Shown here: positions 36,112 to 48,338 of the stretch, piece by piece
Numbering within the stretch: position 1 is the first letter of the stretch
Layout: every line of letters starts with the position of its first letter
DNA from: Trichoplax sp. H2
Lineage: Eukaryota > Placozoa > Uniplacotomia > Trichoplacea
DNA length: 64,000 nt
Assembly: GCA_003344405.1 (NCBI GenBank)
Contig: NOWV01000074.1
Location: forward strand, 1 to 64,000
Direction: 5' to 3'
The notes under the pieces: model-generated
Databases searched by the model: none
Seen by the model: the letters and a program-made list of their open reading frames with translations, nothing else
What the model was told of the DNA's origin: nothing
Made by a program: the position numbers and the translations under genes

Positions 36112-37149
36112 ATGGATTTCAATATTACCACTAATGGAACAGCTAACAACATTTATAGTACTTTTATCGTTAACTTGTGCTTTAGTATTATCGCCTTGAC
36201 ACTAAATCTAGCAGTTTGCTTGATCATTGGTACTCATTCAAAATTATGGCAGCCTTTTAATCTATTAATCTTAAATTTATCCTTTTCCGATATTTTAGTA
36301 TCGGTAGGTGTCCTGCTAAATGGGCTTATACATTTGTATGTTACACATCCATTTATGGCATATGCGACAGCCAATGTCCTTTGCAAAATTTCGATTGCAT
36401 TAGCCGTTGTAGCCTTACCAGGGGCTTCCTTAACATTACTAGCTATGAGTATTGAACGATTTCAGGCAATTTCTGTCATTCGCATACGCAAATTGGGATT
36501 ACGTACTGTTAGAAATATTGTTATCATCATATGGGCCATCGCTGTTATATCTATTATCGTTCCTACTATGTACGCCGAGTTAGAACGCAAGGATCCGTTT
36601 GAATGTGCTATAGATCGAGTAGATAACTTTTCACTCGTATTGTTCATTTTATTCGCTATCATAGCAAATTGTTTAATTCCTGTAACCTTAACTTTTACCT
36701 TGTACATCGTTATCATTTATAAATTTTGTCTCAACAAAATCCGTATTCAGCCAATAAAAGCGCTTATCATAGGTAAGCGAAAAAAATCATTACGGCAGAA
36801 AATTCTTCCCGTTATATGCATTTCTATAATTTCAGCTCTTTCTGGTATACCTTATCTGCTGTTACATTACTACTTGATAAGTGGTCAACATTTTAATCCG
36901 CATTTTAGAGGAATTTTTCTGAAAGATAATTATGTTATATGGACGACGTTTCGTGCTTTGTTTATTGTAACACCGATACTTAATCCATTGCTATATAATT
37001 TAGCAAGCAGCAAGTTTCGAAATCATATCCGTGCGTTAATATGTCATCAACCACAATCAGTAGATGAGACTACCGGGACAATAAAACAAATAAAAGTATT
37101 AAATCTCAATTCAGCTCCAATCAATTCCAAATCAGCTAATGGTAAATAA
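36112..37149 (+). CDS. Rhodopsin-like GPCR with ERF motif
   Basis: This is a 345-residue intronless receptor. The N-terminus has sequons at N4 and N8. Anchors are N32 (1.50), D60 (2.50), C91 (3.25), ERF 115-117 (Tyr replaced by Phe), a Trp in TM4, a loop-2 Cys in FECAID, a proline in TM5 (LIPVT), TM6 ending SGIPY with no toggle Trp, and NPLLY 291-295. The tail after helix 8 (FRNHIRALIC) is about 40 residues, with a Cys that could be palmitoylated. It groups with the 4219 receptor by its MDxN start, spacing and TM2 sequence (LNLSFSD). The ligand cannot be inferred. Confidence 0.92.
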   Translation: MDFNITTNGTANNIYSTFIVNLCFSIIALTLNLAVCLIIGTHSKLWQPFNLLILNLSFSDILVSVGVLLNGLIHLYVTHPFMAYATANVLCKISIALAVVALPGASLTLLAMSIERFQAISVIRIRKLGLRTVRNIVIIIWAIAVISIIVPTMYAELERKDPFECAIDRVDNFSLVLFILFAIIANCLIPVTLTFTLYIVIIYKFCLNKIRIQPIKALIIGKRKKSLRQKILPVICISIISALSGIPYLLLHYYLISGQHFNPHFRGIFLKDNYVIWTTFRALFIVTPILNPLLYNLASSKFRNHIRALICHQPQSVDETTGTIKQIKVLNLNSAPINSKSANGK

Positions 37150-39717
37150 TGATGGAATAGTAAGTTCGATTACAAGTTTGCTGTACTATAGGGTTTGAAG
37201 TTTATTTCGCAAATATGTTTTACTCTTAAAGTTATTCTAATCGCTCATATATCTTTAAATCTACGATATTACAATTTATCAGTATAATGGTTATTCTTTC
37301 ATCCATGATGAAAAATAGTATGAATAACGATCGTATTTGAAAAATATTATTAGAAAAGATCCTATTATTAAATTCTGTAAGAATAGCTGGTGATAAGAAT
37401 TAGAAGTCAGCTGATAAATTTTCCTACCTACAATATCTAATTATACGCGTATATACAGTAATCTGCACATTACACAGGCTTATTTAATAATATGAACAAT
37501 CTCTTTAAGCATCGAAAAAGTAAAAGAATAAAGTAAAGTTAGCGATTAAAATAATTTCGAGCAATTCTTTTATTACATTGGGATGTTTTGAAAAACACGG
37601 TAACTTTTGTATTTTGAAACTGACTGCACGTCTAAAGAATATACAGCATTCCTGATTTCATGGCCTTAACAGCAATACTTCAATAAAACGCACTTTTCGA
37701 ACAAATGTATGAAATATCAAAATCCTTCAATGATAAAAGTACATATAGGTTCAATTACACTTAACTTCGTAATACGGAGATCTTACCTAAATCCAAATGA
37801 TCGGAAATGATCATCACAATTTTGATTCTGATTAACTAAATAATGATATATAATTGAATGTCGATTGTCTAGTTGAATTTTAATGTTTGCAATTCTTTTA
37901 CTTCACTACTACAGATCATCTTAATTTTGCTTATAACCCGAGCGTGAGGATTACTATTTACATTATTTAGCTACATTTAATGCGTTGATGATTGTGAATA
38001 ACGTCAATTATTTCTAACATTTTAATAAACATGTGTTCATAATTTAATACAATGGGTATACAGACGTATTATATAACTACTTCTAGCCTTATTACTATCA
38101 CAGCAATTAACTTAAAAGAATTATATCACAATTAGCTGAATTCGATTATTTCAGCCGAAAATTTACAAGCTTTGAGAAAAAATCATCTTTTCTAAATCTC
38201 TAGCTAAAGCAATACCTTTATAAATGGTTGGAAATCGCTTCCACAAGCTTTATTACTCTTTTCTAGAGTTGTAACTACAAAGGATTGCTTATCCGAAACT
38301 GCATAAACTTAGTTCTTATATGTAATTCCAACTATGCTATTGCTGCAGAAGGATAATAATCACCGTTCAATATTATTTATTCCTCTTAATTTGACTGATA
38401 ATTATAAGTTATTGCTTTCGTATCTATGTTTCAATAAAATAACGGTACTGATCCGCAGGTAGATGTTACTGTGAGTTCATTTGACAGTTATTTATTGTAT
38501 TACCCTAGCTTCCTATTGTTATACTCTAATTTTAAGAATTAAATGAAAATCTAAGGCAGATGTAGTATGTAATATCGCGACTGCTACAAGCAATAACCTA
38601 GAATTGACTGCTTGATTCGGGTTCGGATCGTATGTATTGAAAATTGTGAAGGAGATTTTGGCAATATTTACAATTGCTTTATCTAGCCACTTCCAATAGC
38701 TTGATGACATATTGAAGTGGTGATAGTTATTATTCATAATTAGTATTTTATGATCAGCATAATTAGAAATCACTGACCCATGAAATTTAACTTAATCAAG
38801 GGGTCTGTCAATACCTTTTTACTGTACTTTCCAATTATTTAAATTGCAAATGTATTCTCCTGTTAGCTTATTCAATCTATTATTAGTATATTGGCCAACA
38901 ATTGTACTTCATAGAATAAGTAGTACATTAAAGCAGCGTTGATGCTACTTATGACCTCTAAAGTAAACATTAACATTTTTATAAAACACCTTGAAAATGG
39001 TCAATTTTTATGCCGTATAGGTATAAATCACCTATCGTATATTAATACATCATGCGCATTACATAGACTTAATAATCACTTAAATTATATTATAGATTTG
39101 CTATTATCTTGAGGTGCCGGGGATGAAGCTAGAATCTTATTTATCGAATTAATATTTAAGTAATCTTTATGATTAATAGCTTGATCAATTGATTTATAAA
39201 CAGAACATGAGTCGATACTTTACTTCCCGCATACCGTCCTATTAATATTGCTAATACCGCTTTTAAGTAGCTTTGATGCAATTAATTGCTGTTGCGAGTA
39301 TGAGACCATTTAGTTAGGTATTTTAATTGTTTAAAGATTAGCATCGCTGGACATACATAGCTTAACCTTAATTATTTCATGTGTATTAGTGTAAGCTAGC
39401 ATACCATATACATACACTTCCATAATGTTAAAATAATATGAGTTCTTCATAAAATACTACAGCATTTGTACGGTAATTTTAGATAGGATAGAGAAACATT
39501 ACGTGCAATATCGAAGGAAATTGGAATAAATAACAAGAGTTCAGACCTAGAATTGGGGATCGTTTTTTCATTTTTATGTTCGGAAAAACAATAAAGAAAT
39601 AAATCAGCTAATTACACGAAAAGAAGTGGCAAGAAATCATTTATTGTGGACTCGGGTAGAAATTCGTGCATATTTGCGCTAAAATAGATCCTGAGTCACG
39701 ATAATTGTAGCTACTGT
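37150..39717. other. Intergenic, AT-rich
   Basis: No gene recognised on either strand. An 84-codon minus-strand frame (38773-38519) has no recognisable motif. Confidence 0.4.
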
Positions 39718-40308
39718 TGCTAATTAGATAGTAAAATAATATCATGATAGTAGTATTCATTGATTTACTGACTGGAGATTTTAGCTAATGAATTATTAGA
39801 TTATGTGCAAAATTATAAATATGTAATTATATGCGCACAATATATGTGAACTAAGATTGCTATTAGTAATGACAGTAGTTCTGGCTAACTATCTGTACGC
39901 TACGAGGTTGATCTAAGTATAATTGTAAGAATTAGTTTAATTATAGTCTAAGCTAAAGTAAAGTGTATAAGTTAAGAAGATTATCATGAGGTGTATAAGT
40001 AAAGATCTAGAAATATGTTTGAAAGAAACTAGATATCTAATATCTTGATAAAATTATTCGTTGATTTATTGGCCAGAAATTTTAACCAGTGAATTTTTTA
40101 TGTTATCTGTTAATCTATAATAATATATGTATAATATATGGAAACTAAGATTGTAATTAGTAATTACAGAATTTTTTTTATTGCCGATCAGTATATCAGT
40201 AGGCTGATTTGAGTATCAATTTATGAATTATTCTAATAATAGAGTAAGACAAAGTAAACTGTATACGTTTAGAGGGTTATTCTGAGTTTCATAAATGTCC
40301 AAAAATAC
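39718..40308. repeat. Diverged tandem duplication of about 300 bp
   Basis: Unit 1 (about 39718-40010) and unit 2 (about 40026-40308) share blocks in the same order at a 301-bp offset: TTGATTTA (39760/40061), ATGTG/GGAAACTAAGATTG, GATTTGAGTAT-like and TAAGAC/TAAGCTAAAGTAAA. Both are non-coding and moderately diverged. Confidence 0.6.
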
Positions 40309-41311
40309 GCTTAAGATGAAATTAGGTAAGATAATATCGTAGTTAAAGGTAGCAACTAATCAAAATGATATTTGAGGGTACTACTATATTATAAGTATGA
40401 AGATAGCTATGTTATCAGAATAGCACAATAAATAAATTCTAGCAGCTAGTAACTACACGAAGGACATAAAAATCTGACGATCACCATTATTGTCGACATA
40501 AACTTCCATTATCTTAATAATTTGTGGTTTAAATGAAAAATTACAACCAAGAAAATTCTCTCTCGTATTTCAATGCCTCTTCTATGAAAATAAACTTACC
40601 GTATCTTAGAAAAATAAAGCAGTTAATACTTTCCTAGCTGCAAAATTTTAGTGTACCTACGACATTACAGTTATACTATAATACGAAATCAAATGTACTA
40701 CACAATCTTAAATATAATTAGGCAGCCTTTAAATTAGTTTATAGATTTACGGACTCGCTATGATGCTGAATTTAATTTTTAGTATAATTTATAAACATTA
40801 TATTAGTCTAAATTTCAATAATTATTCGAATATAGTGTAAACAGAAGTACAGCTTTTACATATCGTTTGCAGTTTAATAACTAGATGCGACCTCAAAATT
40901 AGCTTTACTATACAATCTTCAATACTCTATTATTTCTTGCTTGTAGCTTACAGACCAGGAAATTGCTAATATTACGAAAATCAATTATAATACAAATATA
41001 AAAATTCTTATACGATAGTTCATAAGTTTGAGGACTGAATGTGATAGCGAAAGTCACTCTTATATACCTCTGTTAAGTACCTTTGATGGAAGGCTATAGC
41101 CAGCAAGGCTGGAAAATATTACAAAAAATCAATTGGATATATAAACACGATTAACGCTTGATGGAAGCTTTGCATTATAATCCTCAGTCAAAGGTCCATA
41201 TTTGAAATTTTATAGAATAATCTATTTCGCTTTTTTTTGAAGGCTTTGTCGAACTGTATTCATGAATTTCATGAAATTTTTGATTCTTAACAGTGGACGA
41301 TAATTAATACC
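40309..41311. other. Intergenic
   Basis: No gene or clear repeat recognised. Confidence 0.45.
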
Positions 41312-41751
41312 TGTCACAAACCAGCTTCGTGACAAGGATAACGTAAAACAAATCTCTAAATTACTATAGTCTCCGGGATACAGTATCCCTTAACTACCTC
41401 ACAAGAATTTAGACGCCTTTGATTCTACGTTAAACTATACAATTGAGAACTACTTTATTCAACTATCTGACGGGTTTATATACCCTTCTACAGCAGCTAA
41501 CATTCACGAGTCATCTTATAAAAATACTTCTTAGGTGAGAACATCTACTAACTAATTTTTCACATTCGGATTACAACAAGTCCATTCACAGAATCATTTC
41601 AGTGCACATTGCAGCACAGCATTAAATTTACTGTAACACATTTGTAATTAGAGTAATTCCTATTGTAAGGAACTAGTTGTAATATATTATCACTATATTA
41701 TATTTACCAAATTTAGATAGCTATTTCTTCACGGTAGTTCGTACCGTGACA
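41312..41751 (-). mobile_element. Solo LTR with perfect 5-bp target duplication
   Basis: On the minus strand it runs TGTCACGGTACG...TTTGTGACA, flanked by ATACC on both sides (41307-41311, 41752-41756). TATATAAA (about 41475-41482 in plus coordinates) and AATAAA (41454-41459) follow in minus-strand order. The U3 start carries a hairpin (ACGGTA/TACCGT), and the 3' end carries TGTCAC/GTGACA arms. Confidence 0.85.
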
Positions 41752-42124
41752 ATACCATGTGTATTTGATGAGCTATTCTTACATATCACATAACTTCTGA
41801 ATAGCTAGTACATTTTTTCATTTATTCACCCTTCTGTCACAACCCTTACTTGTGGCAAAGAAAAGTAAAGAACTCTAGTGTAGTTACTTAAAACTTGGGC
41901 TATTTCTCCCAGTACTTTCAGTTTCTATGAGAGAAGTATTTGAGAACTCGATTTCTCGGCTGATCTCCATAGACAACTGATTAATTATTACACTATTCTT
42001 CACGATATGAGTCTTGCCGTTTCTTGAGCAATTACTTACTTTATTCTACAAACACACGCGCTTAAATAGGTTTCTACAGTGAATTCCAATATTAACGAGT
42101 GAGAATTCATGCTTTACAAGTTAC

Positions 42125-42174
42125 NNNNNNNNNNNNNNNNNNNNNNNNNNNNNNNNNNNNNNNNNNNNNNNNNN
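42125..42174. other. Assembly gap (50 N)
   Basis: Run of 50 Ns inside the LTR. Confidence 0.99.
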
Positions 42175-42410
42175 TAATTGTAGAAGTAAAATTTGTAAAT
42201 GTCGCGCAGCTAAGGTTTTATGTAATTCAAGATGCCGTCAGAGTATGCCATGCACTGATAATGGTTAACAAGAATCGTTATTTACTTAAATATGCTCAAA
42301 AATAAAAATTTTGTTCTTAAATCGTATTACATGATTGTTGTGCTATAAAATTGATCTATTGTGGGCCTTTATAACTAAACTACAATAAGGAAATAAAATC
42401 AGTCATTTGA

Positions 42411-42494
42411 CTATTCCTAGGAATGGCCGCAGTCATGGCCAGTCATTCCTAGGAATGAACGGTCATTCTTAGGAATGGGCCGTCATTCTTAAGA
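42411..42494. repeat. Array of CATTCCTAGGAATG palindromes
   Basis: Four palindromic units occur: 42412, 42444, 42464 and 42484, the last cut by the gap. The last three are spaced exactly 20 bp apart, with GGTC/CGGTC-type linkers. The array probably continues into the following gap. A single similar near-palindrome lies at 7328-7343. Confidence 0.8.
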
Positions 42495-42544
42495 NNNNNN
42501 NNNNNNNNNNNNNNNNNNNNNNNNNNNNNNNNNNNNNNNNNNNN
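42495..42544. other. Assembly gap (50 N)
   Basis: Run of 50 Ns directly after the palindrome array. Palindromic tandem repeats are a plausible cause of the break. Confidence 0.99.
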
Positions 42545-42694
42545 TTAACTGCTAACAACTTCTATTTTTATCTCATTTGTACCATCCTATTATCAGCTAC
42601 AAGCGCATTAAAACATAGCACATAACCTTATCTTATCTATTCATAAGCATCCATTAATTTACAGTTACTTAATTAGTAACGGCGTACCGTGACA

Positions 42695-45600
42695 CCTTCA
42701 TATAGTAATTAGTTACCTCTACTATATTTTCTAATAAATAATAAGAGAAGCGGTCAGAGAACAGATATTGATTCTTTTGCCATTTAAAGCATGGCAAGTT
42801 TTGATAAATCCATGAGAACTTGAAGAAATATCTTCCGTTGACTACCTTATTCATGGACTAGTGTAGAAGCACAACATCTTAACCGAACTAATCGATGATA
42901 AAAGGCATTGAAGGACACAATTATTAGGTGAATAATATGGTCTATTAAATTCGCTACTCAACCTTAATACATCTTGAAAATCAATCGAACTGAAGATTTA
43001 TATACGTTCTCAGAGAAACAGCTTTAGCTCTGGATATAATTGTATAGCAAACAAATAGAAGAAATAATGATTGCCAGAGCATAATTTTAGCTAAAATAAA
43101 ATCTTACTTTTTTTCTATTGCAATTAATTATCGATTTTAGGTGGCCCCATTTTCGTTTCGTCGTTCCCGTCCGTAATTTTTTCTTTACATTGACTACAGA
43201 AAATCGGCCAATTTCCATCTTAAGAACTAAGTGGTGATGATATACTACTGAAGTCATGCAGAAAGTTCTAAATATAGGCGAATAATCTATAAGACGGCTG
43301 GGTAAAGTTAGTTGGAATGCCGATGAGAATAAAAAATAAGTAAGATTTCGCACTAAATCTTGCATCCTTTATTCAATTTGTTTTTTCCATGGACTTAATT
43401 TTTATCCTATTGAAATAATTCTTACAGTATTCTCTTACTTGTTACGCGATCAAAATTGATTCTCAATTTCTAGTTCCAATTGATGGTAATAGACTGAAAA
43501 TATCCGACTACAATTTTGATCACAACTTTTTCGTGTACAAATCATGTGATAAATATTGAACGAACTACGTACGATTCAAAATAAAACGAAGAATTTCTCA
43601 TTTAAAATTTACTTAATTTAGTTTCTAATGCTCTCATTTTAACTATTTCTCATGATAGCCCCAGGTTTAGATCACTATGATCGATTCCTGAACGCTAATT
43701 CATAGTTCTAAGCAATCATATTATTTTGTAAAACAGAACTAATTGGTCTTATTCGCTTACAGTTATTGCTTTTTGTTGAATATTACTATAAACATCATAA
43801 TAATATCAAACCATAACAGAACTAATTTTAAGTTAGTGCCTATAATATCTCTATTTTCTAAAATATGATAGAATTACACGGATATAACGCTCACGTAGCG
43901 AATGTAGTACACAGATTTAAGGTAAAACAGCTTTACTACACTAATTAAAAATTTTATTATGAATAATATAATGCGTAATATCCTCCAACTATCGCTCACT
44001 ATTCTTTCTCCTTCTTCTTTTCTTTACAACTTTTGCTCGTTCAAATTAAACAGCTTATCTAATAAATATTATTTTCAATACCAAATACGCACGTCTTCTG
44101 TTATGAAGATAAATATAATTTTCAGTACCAGATAGAAATATTTATGTTTATCTTAATTCTAACTAGATACAAGTTATACCAATCATCTACATGTTTATTA
44201 CACGTGACAGATAACACGTACAAGTATTATATTTCAGTTTTCTAATATAAGTTTAGCAATAGATCTTAATAGTTGCGTGTCTACCTACGATTACAAACTG
44301 GTAAATAATGACTACGAGAGTATATAACAACACTAAAAATTTTTTATCTGCCCTAGCTCTTAAATGATATGTACAGAAATTAAACTACACTTACCTTGCT
44401 ATTAAGCATTCAAATGTATCTTTCAACAAAATATTGAAATGCTGTTTAATCTAAATTTTAAACTACTATATATTTAGCTATTTCCAATCGTATTATTCCT
44501 TTTGGAAATGTAGCGTAATATATGTTTCGTTCAATCAGTATCCGAAACGTGTAAATTGAAAATTGAAAAATTTTGTAGGAATTCAAAAATACTGATTTAA
44601 AATCTCAATTTGTTACCATGTGTAGTCCTTTAAGACATCACAGGATCAAATTATAGATCATAATAACCTAATAAATGGACAACATAGGAATTGTAAATAG
44701 AGTATCAAGTATTGCCGCCAAAATGCTAAAATCGTCTATAATCTCACCTTCAAACTAGCATAATTTTGAAAATGCTCAAGTTTCATTACTTATCTTATTG
44801 ATTGTAGACGTATTTTCCTCATCTAGCTTTACAGTTCTGTGACATTAATTCATCCATCCTATACTTATAATCATGACAAGATGACTGCGGCGATATAAAA
44901 AGTGGCTACTTGAATGAATCAGAATTTATCCATTTATAGGTTCAGTCCTGATTGCCGATAGTCTACTTCTAGCTTAGCCTGTTGTATCGGCCATTATTTT
45001 ATAATTTTCTAGGCTTACTACCAACAATTATTTTACTGCAGTGCAAATGAAAACTGATTACAATTACTTATTGATTATTTATTATATCCGGCACTGAAAT
45101 TAAATTACTATATAACATTATAAGTGATGATTTAAGAGATTTTCTTTCGTAATTTAAAGCACTAATAATCATAATTTAAAATAAAAATAATTACTGGCAC
45201 CTATCCAAACGTAACTACAAGTGATAGGAATTCCACTATGCTGGCTGAATTCTGATTTCTTACTCCACCGCGATATAATAGATTAGAAGGCCTTGATGCA
45301 CTAATTGTTTAGATAAGGGAAGTTTCTAGAAACTATAACTTTCGCACTAACAATTCTAGTATTATAAAATAGTAGGCTAGTATTTAAATCAGGTCCTTTT
45401 CCTCAATTTAATTTCCAACTTTCCATTCTTCTCACACAATAAAATAATAAGACTTGAAGGATCTAATTTTCGCTATGGAAGTTGTGAATATGATCCTGCT
45501 TCCAAACAGATTTGATCGATTGCAATGTACGAGCACACATTTGTATTTAGAGTATACCTACTTATTTCTGACATGTTGTACCTAATACATTGTACTTGTT

Positions 45601-47264
45601 ACTAGTCATAATGAAAAAATTTAAAGCCCGTAAAGCTCATAATGACTTACGAATTTATTCCAAATAAGTTGCATATAGACAAATATACATTTCTAATTGA
45701 TTCTACTCGATATTTAACAATTACATTTAATTATAATACGGTAAAGTTGGTTCATTGTTTTAATGTACTAAATTTAATACAATCAAAATGCATAAAAAAA
45801 TATCGGCTTTTATTATTATTTCGCAATATCTTAAAGTTTTGAACTCAATTAGTCGACACTATGAAATTACTGATAGTAATTTAATGCGTTGGATTGTTCG
45901 AATTAAAGCTCTGAATAATCTGTGTTCGCTATATTTTGAGGCAAAAATTTTGGTTTTTAATTGAAATTTATGCTGTAAAATGAATTATTTCAAGTTCAAA
46001 AAGGTTCATTATGGTATTTCAATTGCAAGTATACTTATCACCATTAAATTACTAATGTAATTAACTATTGAATTTTTACCACCCATGAATCGATCATAAT
46101 ACGAAGTAGATATAATAATTATTATTATATACTATTATATCATTTTAATATATAAATCCGTCATTTTTCTTTATTTTTCTATTCGTTAATAATTTATTCC
46201 TCGGGTATGGTATATCATCAATTGCTAAAAATGTTACTATAGTGACGTATGATATTGTATGATAAAATTGCGGTATTAGACATAGCCATAATGATTGAGG
46301 TTTTCCACTTATGCGGTTCACATAAATATTTCGGTATTCTATTCCAGTATTCTATTCCATTCTTGCCATAGTTCTATACGGCTCTGTTATGATACCATTA
46401 AATTAATTAATAACGCCAATGTGCAACTAGACCTTAATTTCATTAATTAGAAAGTTAAAAGTTAATTTTCAACGAAATTTATGGCTTTTAATGCCAATTA
46501 AGCAGAGAATATTTCGGTTATTATTGATACTGTTGGCTATCTTAGCATTTTAAAACACTTCTAATTTTTAATCACTGGAGTCAAAAATATATTTAATTAT
46601 ACCACAATAAGAAAAGAATATAATAGTTGCCTCCTGAATTCTTAGCCAAAATAAAGATAGAACTTCATTTAGTATTATCGCCCTTACAGTTTAATGAATT
46701 CAATTGTGTAAATAATCCTTGAACCATAGCTTGTATTAATTAATAACGAATTTACCTTAAATAAGTTGTTTATAGACCACCTATTCTGGCGAATCGTATA
46801 TTATTTAATCAGATAAAACCAGCTGGACTTGATCATTAAGCACCGGAAAATGATGTTGTAGAATAAAAAAGTTCTATTGAAGTTGGAAGGAACACTTTTT
46901 ATTCTTTTTCTCCATAGATTGATTAGGACTTGATTATTGGTTTTCTCTTTTATCGGATAGAATAGATAATTCTATTTATATTGCATAATTTAATATTTTA
47001 CATTCTACTGCGAATGAATATAATTTACCGTGTAGTCCGCCGTAAAGAAACTTTGCGATGATTCCTTTCATTAAATTTATTTCTTATGTTCTTTATCATT
47101 TTAGGGTTCAATTCAATGTTCATTTTTTAAAAATTAAGCTGAATTAATTTACTATCCTATCTTATAACGTTACTGCCATCCGTCTTGGATTATCCGATTA
47201 TCAGTGTGCTAAATCTTTCATTGAACTCTATTTATGTTTAGTGTCAAATAGAAAAGAAAACTAT
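42695..47264. other. Intergenic, AT-rich
   Basis: No gene recognised in 4.5 kb. A 92-codon ATG frame on the minus strand (43365-43087) ends in a basic stretch but has no family motif. A block near 44890-45000 weakly resembles the TATA-to-end half of the 17874 LTR family. Confidence 0.4.
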
Positions 47265-48338
47265 ATGGCCTCCAGAGACATCAATACTTCCAGTAATTTT
47301 ACTAAAACTGGTATTAGCCAACCCGTTATTATCAATTTCAGTTTTGGGTTAGCTGGTTGTATCCTGAATGGTTTGGTTTGCTTAATCATTGCAACTCATA
47401 AAAGTTTACGCCAGCCATTTAATCACTTAATTTTAAATTTATCATTATCTGATTTTTTCGTATCATTATCTGTTATCCTCTATGGATTATCCAATTATTT
47501 AGCAGTGTACCAGTCAGCTAATAATTTATCTATAACTGTAGCGGATATTTTGTGTAAATTGGACGTATTTTGCATCTTAGCATCTATTTCAGCTGCTTGC
47601 TTAACTTTATCCATCATTAGCATCGAGCGTTATCAAGCCATTGCTATTTTACGCTTGCATAAAATGAAATTGTCGACTACGCGTAAAATTATCCTTATAA
47701 TTTGGATCTTAGCGAGCATACCAGCTGCTATTCCAGCATATTTTTCTAGAATTGATGCCAACCTCTACCACAGCTGTCATTTAAATCAAATGGATAATTT
47801 TTTCTTAACTGTTTTTTGTGTTATACTGTTCTGTTTAACTTGTTTTCTACCCGTCATTTTTATGCTACTCCTCTATGGCATTATTACTCATAAGTTATGG
47901 ATTACCACTCGAATTACCCCTTCAACTGTATCTCAAGTAGCTAGTAAGCGTAAACGCTATCTACGCCGTAGTGTTATAGCTATATTAGGCATTTCATTAT
48001 TTTCATCGGGTACGGCCTTGCCCTATTTAGTATTTTCCATTATCCTTATCATCGGCCAACATTATGATTCTGAATTTAAATTGATTTTTATTGCTAAAAA
48101 TGAGTTAATTTGGTCGATTAGTACGTATTTATTTATATTAACTCCGATTTTAAATCCACTGTTGTATAATTTAGCAAGCAGTCAATTTCGTGAAGTCTTA
48201 TATCATCTGCTAAATTCCCATGATTGCAAATTTCTCGCAAGAACAAGGAGACGAACAAACACTGTACCAATTCAACGTACAACGACTATTAGAACTCTTA
48301 CTACAAAGCCTAGCCATCAATTAACGGCGGTTGATTAA
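47265..48338 (+). CDS. Rhodopsin-like GPCR, Thr/Arg-rich tail
   Basis: This is a 357-residue single-exon receptor. I start it at the ATG at 47265 (MASRDINTSSNFT). The frame is open a little further upstream but without an ATG. Anchors are sequons N7 and N11, N35 (1.50), D63 (2.50), C97 (3.25), ERY 121-123, a loop-2 Cys (HSCHL), a proline in TM5 (FLPVIF), TM6 ending GTALPY (no toggle Trp) and NPLLY 297-301. TM1-TM2 (ATHKSLRQPFNHLILNLSLS) match the other receptors of the array. The roughly 48-residue tail is unusually rich in Thr and Arg and offers many potential phosphorylation sites. Ligand unknown. Confidence 0.92.
   Translation: MASRDINTSSNFTKTGISQPVIINFSFGLAGCILNGLVCLIIATHKSLRQPFNHLILNLSLSDFFVSLSVILYGLSNYLAVYQSANNLSITVADILCKLDVFCILASISAACLTLSIISIERYQAIAILRLHKMKLSTTRKIILIIWILASIPAAIPAYFSRIDANLYHSCHLNQMDNFFLTVFCVILFCLTCFLPVIFMLLLYGIITHKLWITTRITPSTVSQVASKRKRYLRRSVIAILGISLFSSGTALPYLVFSIILIIGQHYDSEFKLIFIAKNELIWSISTYLFILTPILNPLLYNLASSQFREVLYHLLNSHDCKFLARTRRRTNTVPIQRTTTIRTLTTKPSHQLTAVD

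Larger units (their letters stand above)
41835..42694 (-). mobile_element. Second solo LTR of the same family, with two gaps
   Basis: On the minus strand it starts TGTCACGGTACG, like its neighbour, and ends GGTTGTGACA. It is flanked by CCTTC on both sides (41830-41834, 42695-42699). AATAAA (42040-42045 in plus coordinates) is preceded by a TATTTAAG box. Two 50-N gaps lie inside. Beyond the first bases it diverges from its neighbour, and it carries a palindrome array at 42411-42494. Confidence 0.75.

Noticed and set aside
36462-36716. 84-codon minus-strand frame
   Set aside because: It is antisense to TM3-TM5 of the intact receptor, so it is a shadow frame.
42099-42305. Plus-strand frame across 50 Ns
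   Set aside because: It depends on the gap length and lies antisense within an LTR.
43087-43365. 92-codon minus-strand ATG frame with a basic C-terminus
   Set aside because: No family signature, splice partner or flanking gene context. Left unannotated.
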